Shown here: piece by piece, positions 7,770 to 12,381 of the stretch
Numbering within the stretch: position 1 is the first letter of the stretch
How the letters are laid out: every line of letters starts with the position of its first letter
NCBI GenBank assembly: GCA_013115135.1
Contig: JABANP010000912.1
Location: forward strand, 1-12,381
Reading direction: 5' to 3'
Source of the DNA: Perkinsus olseni
Lineage: Eukaryota; Perkinsozoa; Perkinsida; Perkinsidae
Length of the DNA: 12,381 nt
The notes under the pieces: model-generated
Seen by the model: only the letters and a program-made list of their open reading frames with translations
Told to the model about the DNA's origin: nothing
The model's database searches: none
Made by a program: the position numbers and the translations under genes

Positions 7770-9302
7770 TCAAATCATCCATGGAAACGGCAATTGCGGC
7801 TCGGCAAAATCGCCGTCCAACCAGCACTCCAATAGATCGGTAAAAATCACAAAAATTTGACTCTCCTTTTTCGCAGCTTCGTCACCCAGGATAAGCCGCT
7901 CGAGAGAGGCTCCAGGCTGCCGTGCAGTATAGGACACCTCCTTCAACCTAAGATACGGAATCTTGTTCATCTTGCTCTCCCTTACAGTTCCTCAAATCCT
8001 CATGTCGTATGGATCCCGAGAACAATATCAAGCTTCTAGCGCAATACAAAATCTTGCTCATCTTGCTTTCCCTTGCAATTCCTCAAATCCTCATGTCGTA
8101 TGGATCCCAAACAATATCAAGTTTCCAGCGCAATACAAAATCTTGCTCATTTTGCTTTCCCTTACAATTCCTCAAATCCTCATGCCGTACGGATTCCAAG
8201 AAAAATATCAAGCTTCTAGCGCACTATAAAATCTTGCTATCTTGCTCCGCCTCGAACTTTCCTTCACAGCATAGGACCAGCAACAACTACAACTTGGAAA
8301 GTTACCACCGAGATGAAAAATGACAAACATACAGCGCTTCGCTCCGCTGTTACATGGCCGCTGATGGATACCGGAACCGAACTCGCTGGTCTGTCCGTGT
8401 GGCGATGCTCTGAACTAGCGAATGGTCATGGACATCTTCAAGGCTGCAACTATTGACGGATAAAACGACAGCTGTGGGAATCGAACCTGCGCGGGAAGAT
8501 GAACGGTAAATTACACCCATGGTGATGACGCGTAAAAAGTGGTTATCAGTGTGAACGTAGCATAAAATCGAGGACTATTTATGTGGCACAAGACGGGGAC
8601 AGCGCACACAACGGAAGTCGTGTTCAATCCACGTAGGCGTATCTTAGGTTGAACAGTGCTAATAACAAAATGTAAAACCAACCTTCGCTCCGCTCACCAT
8701 CATCAATTTCCATAACCCTTGCTCCAGACATTTCGAGCCGGCGAGTTAAATAAATACGATAGTCATCACCGATCTTGTCGTCCAGAAAGATACTCAAGCC
8801 ATCAAAGAATCCTTTTTTTCGTGATGAGCATGCTTCGACCTCTACGTCGCCTCTGGACGCCTCCGCGTCGACTTTCGCCTTATCGCCTGAACAAAAACAG
8901 CCGTACAGTAGGAAAATTTTTTCGACGAAGAAAATTAAATTTCTCTTCAAATTCAGAATAATTGCGAAGAAAGAACTCCGACATCGGCCATCTTAGCATC
9001 GGATTTTGCATGAAGCGTCGAGAAACTGAGCATAATGGTGAACCTGGGCTCTGACGGAAAGCGGCGAATAGGTTGTCTTTCGTACGCGAAAGAAAACTTC
9101 TCTGAGTGCCAGCAGAAGCCTAAAGGAATCCCACAGGAACTGAGAACGGCGGTGGACCGATAGAACGGACTAGAACGGCCACGACAGTTTAAAAGATTCC
9201 CTCCGAGATCCTAGCGCTAACCTTCTCACTGTTCATGCACTTCATTCGGCTCCTGAGAGGTTTGAAGAACTCGTCAAGACGACTTTGTCGCTTGTTGCTC
9301 AT
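7770..9302 (-). CDS. Small PIP-box and BRCT-domain protein (split gene, middle unresolved)
   Basis: Exon 1 (9302-9230) starts MSNKRQSRLDEFFKP. QSRLDEFF is a textbook PCNA-interacting motif (Q-x-x-L-x-x-F-F) right at the N-terminus. Exon 2 (8886-8698) joins in phase through a 343-nt GT-AG intron and ends in a strong GTGAGC donor. It codes for KKGFFDGLSIFLDD, then LTRRLEMSGARVMEID, the first half of a BRCT fold. The last exon (7916-7770, or from 7947) codes for QIFVIFTDLLECWLDGD, the Trp-containing BRCT C-terminal helix, and ends PFPWMI-stop. The middle strands probably come from the 90-bp triplication, in which two units read RSLI-F--S-RHEDLRN. A full protein would be about 160-190 residues. 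PIP and BRCT occur together in RFC1 and in some DNA polymerases and ligases, but no catalytic domain follows here. Presumed role: nuclear, at PCNA or replication/repair sites. Confidence 0.65.
7942..7957 (-). repeat. 16-bp word, inner inverted pair, copy 1
   Basis: TTCAACCTAAGATACG, the exact reverse complement of 8638-8653. On the transcribed strand it reads CGTATCTTAG|GTTGAA, right at a possible acceptor (7947) of the last PIP-BRCT exon. Confidence 0.8.
7959..8250 (-). repeat. ~90-bp tandem triplication with a probable mini-exon
   Basis: Units start at 7959, 8050 and 8139 (periods 91, 89 and 91), with a partial fourth unit at 8230. On the transcribed strand the first and third units read, in one frame, RSLILFSGSIRHEDLRN and RSLIFFLESVRHEDLRN, each followed by the donor-like GTAAGG. 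The middle unit has lost 2 nt, giving a frameshift, and its donor is GCAAGG. A clear acceptor (TTTTATAG) precedes the third unit. This fits duplication of a short exon plus its splice sites. Confidence 0.75.
8251..8637. other. Probable PIP-BRCT intron sequence
   Basis: This lies between the second BRCT exon and the tandem units. It holds a tRNA-like T arm (8466-8500) and a perfect 6-bp hairpin at about 8332-8351 (ACAGCG...CGCTGT around CTTCGCTC). One 38-nt candidate exon (AG before CATCGCCAC, ending at a GTATCC donor near 8370) would fix the phase between the flanking exons, but nothing else supports it. Confidence 0.35.
8466..8500 (-). repeat. tRNA T-arm-like sequence
   Basis: The minus strand reads GCAGGTTCGATTCCCACAGC then TGTCG and TTTTA. 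The B box is good. The region upstream on that strand (ACCATGGGTGTAATTTACCG) resembles the tRNA-like sequence at 3052-3125 but lacks a proper A box. It is probably a decayed relative. Confidence 0.4.
8638..8653 (+). repeat. 16-bp word, inner inverted pair, copy 2
   Basis: CGTATCTTAGGTTGAA, the exact reverse complement of 7942-7957. It lies about 45 bp inside the intron that follows the second BRCT exon, in the opposite orientation to the gene. Confidence 0.8.
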
Positions 9303-9317
9303 GTCGAATTGAAGCAG

Positions 9318-9332
9318 GGAATCTTAGGTTGA
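9318..9332 (+). repeat. 15-bp word, outer inverted pair, copy 2
   Basis: GGAATCTTAGGTTGA, the exact reverse complement of 6678-6692. It lies 16 bp upstream of the PIP-BRCT start codon, in its presumed 5' UTR or core promoter. On the + strand it is followed by an open frame (9334-9472) that cannot be tied to other exons. Confidence 0.8.
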
Positions 9333-9957
9333 CCCTTGCAGAAAACAAAATTATCAACAATCGAAGCGATGAGCCTCATGCAGCAGCAGGTGAAACGCGG
9401 ATGCCATTGTTGATCGCCGCCAAGAGCATCGGGGACTACGCGAACACTAAACCCATTTTCATATATTTATAATACAGTCGACTGTTACCCGCCCTATGAA
9501 CAAAATCAAAAAAATCCTGAAAACCACTAGGGTAAAGGAAAGTTTCACTGCCCGCCAGGACCGCCAGCCAAAATACCGCTGCACTAAATAGGTCCCTCGG
9601 TTCGAATCCCAGGCCCGGCATTTTTCCGTCCAAAAATCTCTATTATTTACATTCCACTTCTATCTCTAAATTACTACACTCATTGCTATGTATTATACTA
9701 TATATCACTATCATAGAGGACCCCTGAAATTCATCCTGGGGCCCCGGAAAGAAATCCATCTGATCCCAAAACCGTGATCATCGACAATTAGCTCAAACCC
9801 CTGCGTGCACGTATATTTGCATGACCGTAAACTCAACAACACCGCTGGAAAGGACGATAATCAAAACGATGAAATGACATAATTAACTTTACATGAAAAT
9901 CAAACTCGCTCCATCCGTTCAGGTTCGTCTTTCTTCCGGAAGTGGATCGAAATCAAC
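9333..9957. promoter_or_regulatory. Intergenic: PIP-BRCT upstream region and end of the third gene
   Basis: It must contain the promoter of the PIP-BRCT gene and the 3' end of the next gene. It holds a + strand open stretch of 47 codons (9329-9472, ending TAA; includes MPLLIAAKSIGDYANTKP) with no partner exon, a tRNA-like sequence (9550-9625), and AT-rich DNA at 9640-9720. No promoter element is recognisable. Confidence 0.3.
9550..9625 (+). pseudogene. tRNA-like pseudogene or SINE end
   Basis: GGTCCCTCGGTTCGAATCCC, then AGGCCCGGCA and TTTTT. The T stem pairs at 4 of 5 positions and the acceptor ends (GCCCGCC with GCCCGGC) at 5 of 7. No anticodon arm folds. The end matches the sequence at 5010-5043 (GTTCGAATCCCA, then CCGGCATTTTTC), so the two belong to one family. 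Confidence 0.5.
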
Positions 9958-11855
9958 CTATCCACTGAAGCGTCCCAGGCGTGACACGGTCTGCTGTTCG
10001 GCGATATCTTCTTTAGTGTCATCATCCAAGAGGGACTGCACTGTCTCGTGGGCGACTTTGGCCGACTTCTGGACCTAGACAGAGATACCACGGATTTTCT
10101 ACTAAAATGTCTAGAAGATTGCTAAACAGTCTGCTGCTAGATGCATGCATAGTAAAGAAATAAGAAACGGAGGGAATATATTTCTCCCGTGCCCATCATT
10201 CGTAGTTTCGGGAACACATGGCGGACTCAGTGAAAATGAACTAATACTCATTCTTACCGCGCGATAGTAACTTTCTGCAACCATTCTGAACGACCTGCTC
10301 GTGTAATCGTCCGCCGTGGAGAGCAAGCTTTTTTTTTATTTTGCTCACAAATTTTTCGTTCGCCCATTCTCTGTGAATCTACTCACGAAACGGTTTTGAT
10401 TACATTTTTCAATCCTTATGCATTGCTATTATACACAACATATCCGAGAAACAGCTTCTGATTTGTGATTGTTACCGAGATATCGCCTTTTGGAAATATT
10501 CTAAGATTATTTGGAGCACTGTAGAAAACCCAACTGGTGTTGACAGCACATGGTACACGAGACCACCAACCTTTCACACTTTTTGCCAAATCACAATATT
10601 TACGCGCAAGTTGCGTGTAATTACTCTCCCCGACCCTACCGGTCGATCCGCAGATCTGAGCGTAATGGGCTGTCTATAGTCAACCTCGATGCCGTCAAAC
10701 AGATCCTCTTCCGGAGCCTTCGCCTTCTCGCGATGGAAAGGGGGATGATCTCCTTCCTCTGAAAACAAGAAAGCGCTCGAAAAGAGATTCCACTGCGAAA
10801 CGTAGGAACGAACAAAACCAAGAGATATTGTCATGTTCTTTACGAAGAGGCCCCCAACCTGGGATCAAGTAATTTACATACCACATTTCCCCAATAACGG
10901 AAACCAGTGCTTTCACAATCCACCTGTCCCCTAACGCTTGTAATATTTCTCCTGCTGTATTCATTGAAGATCAGGCTTCTATCAGTATTACCTCATGTCG
11001 AGCTCGGGTAATGACAATAGCGTTCAGGGATTGGAGTGGCGTTCAAATTTTGAAATTTTGAATTTGAATTTCTCAAATTTAGGCTCGAACCTCAATCATC
11101 TTTTGAACTTCAAAAGATGCTCTTTTCGGTCCGTCTATGTTTATGCGTGCAGAGTAGTCTGGGCAACAGCTCTTTCATAAGATCCATCTCACAAGCTCCC
11201 TTTGGCCTTGTGTTCCACGTACGAGTAAAAGAAGAATACAACAGTCGCGTCTTGAAAACGCTAACGAACCCCGTCCTATTTTTCGATCTGCATCAACTCA
11301 CCCAGTCCGAGGAGTCGCTCCGCAGTGCCGCCCCCTCGCGTCTTCCACACGCTCCTTCCTGGAAGTAGAACGCAGCTCATGAGCCGTTCGCGTCGCGACT
11401 CCCTAGGGAAGGACAATGGTGTCAGTTCAATCACCTTCATCACCGGTCCGACTCTCTCATGCATTATCACCTCTTCCCCATCCTTTCTTTACTACGCTTT
11501 ACCGTACGGAGTCGTCGAATTACCTAAACAAAAGCTATCTCCGCTGGCAAACTTCTAAAATTCATCAGCCATCCTCTTTAAAGGGCCTGAATTTTTCTCA
11601 TGTCAATACAATGGGCATCAAATTCTTAGAAAAAACCTATTTCGTTGCACACTTGTTGATCGGCTAGGTCCATCAGGAGGGCGATGCAGTCGCTGCGTAT
11701 GAGGCGCACACAAAATCAACTTTTCAGCTCATAATTCTCTCAGAAAACCTCCTCTCAAACGCAATAAATTCTTAGAGAACATCACCTGTAACACAATGGG
11801 TCCACCGTGAAATAGGAGTCAAACTGAGCTTTGCTCTGGTTCAGAGTCGCTGTGC
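9958..11855 (-). CDS. Unrecognised multi-exon gene (partial model)
   Basis: Coding-like exons between GT-AG sites on the minus strand, 5' to 3': 11823-11786 (or from 11855; FDSYFTVDPLCY), 11692-11637 (DCIALLMDLADQQVCNEI), 11358-11302 (EGACGRREGAALRSDSSDW), 10923-10882 (VDCESTGFRYWGNV), 10756-10640 (EGDHPPFHREKAKAPEEDLF, then DGIEVDYRQPITLRSADRP), 10327-10258 (STADDYTSRSFRMVAESYYR), 10074-9958 (VQKSAKVAHETVQSLLDDDT, ending SRLGRFSG-stop). Phases agree across the first two exons, across the 11358/10923/10756 series and across the last two. They do not agree at 11637 to 11358 or at 10640 to 10327, so exons are missing or boundaries are wrong there. The C-terminus looks helical and polar. No membrane segment is seen. 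I recognise no family, and the start codon is not found. Confidence 0.4.
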
Positions 11856-11859
11856 CTTG

Positions 11860-12381
11860 GGGATCCGCGGACGGTAAACGGGATCAACACCACATGTGGA
11901 TGAGTTCAACACAGTTGATTGTGTTTTCATTACCCCTCTCGTCACTGCCTAGTTACGTATTGATGTTACTACTGTAGATTTACAACTCAATATCCACCAA
12001 ACGCCGCTTGCCGGGATACACGCGCAATCGTTCTCCTGAGTTATTTTCATTGGTTTTTCCGGAAAAAACGGTAAAATGTTATTTTTATCTATTGTAATCA
12101 CCAGGTTGACTCCATGACTTGCGCCGCTTGAGATATTCAAGTTGTTGGATCCTTCCTGGGGCCTTCAATACCGGTCGATACCGAGCGCCCGACTCATAAT
12201 TACTGATTGCTCGTCTCCGCAACAATCTTTGGTCAAAACAACGCGGGTTTGTTGGTAGCTTAAGTTGGTCGCTTTAACCACCGTACTACTGTGTTTTCCG
12301 TCAGGAAAACGGGAGGGTTTGTATTAACTCAGTCATCAAAGTGTGGTGAAAATGTGGTGGGAATCGGCTGCTACCACTCTG
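11860..12381. other. No recognisable feature
   Basis: No coding exon or RNA could be supported. A GGTAGCTTAAGTTGG word near 12254 resembles a tRNA D arm, but no T arm follows. The 5' end of the third gene may lie here or beyond the window. Confidence 0.4.

Noticed and set aside
7959..8250. CRISPR array
   Set aside because: The repeats are ~90 bp, contiguous and without unique spacers, and lie in an intron-containing eukaryotic locus.
7963..8323. Overlapping + frames over the 90-bp repeats
   Set aside because: Repetitive translation of the array in several frames. The minus strand gives the more plausible BRCT-linked mini-exon.
9436..9633. 65-aa minus frame with GLGFEPRDL
   Set aside because: This is the typical translation of a tRNA T arm read backwards (GATTCGAACC). 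It is not a protein.
12245..12310. tRNA gene near GGTAGCTTAAGTTGG
   Set aside because: There is a D-arm-like word only. No T arm or pairing acceptor ends follow within tRNA distance.

Overview
The window looks like nuclear DNA of a eukaryote, about 45% GC. Genes are split by GT-AG introns (the shortest 47-51 nt), and there is a decayed hAT transposon, scattered tRNA-like sequences and many short tandem repeats. There are no prokaryotic operons or Shine-Dalgarno sites. The best-resolved protein, a Ca2+/H+ antiporter, reads most like those of algae, oomycetes and fungi. I lean towards a stramenopile alga such as a diatom, but this is an impression from motifs and not a search result.

Layout. 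1-1650: remnant of a hAT transposon on the + strand. It has a GTACGG-rich left end, a BED zinc finger and a transposase reading frame broken by one stop and later frameshifts. 1650-3040: no gene I can support, with two degenerate ~15-bp repeat arrays. 3052-3125: a degenerate tRNA-like sequence on the - strand. 3473-7539 (-): a complete 11-exon CAX-type Ca2+/H+ antiporter gene of 1248 coding nt (415 aa). 7770-9302 (-): a small gene coding for an N-terminal PCNA-interacting (PIP) motif and a BRCT domain. Its first two exons and last exon are clear; the middle lies in a 90-bp triplication. 9958 to about 11855 (-): an unrecognised multi-exon gene. 11860-12381: nothing recognised.

The three genes lie head-to-tail on the - strand, with 230 bp between the PIP-BRCT stop and the CAX start and 655 bp between the third gene's stop and the PIP-BRCT start. 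They have no obvious shared function: vacuolar or organellar Ca2+ transport, a chromatin/PCNA-linked protein, and an unknown.

The most unusual signal is at the introns. Three independent tandem repeats each carry a splice junction: the exon 9 acceptor of CAX, the exon 5 donor of CAX, and a probable mini-exon of the PIP-BRCT gene. A 15-16 bp word resembling a 3' splice site (ATCTTAG|GTTGA) occurs four times as two exact, nested inverted pairs. Three CAX introns, one only 51 nt long, contain a tRNA T-arm-like sequence in the same orientation. Together these suggest that splice-site-bearing sequence has been copied and moved locally.
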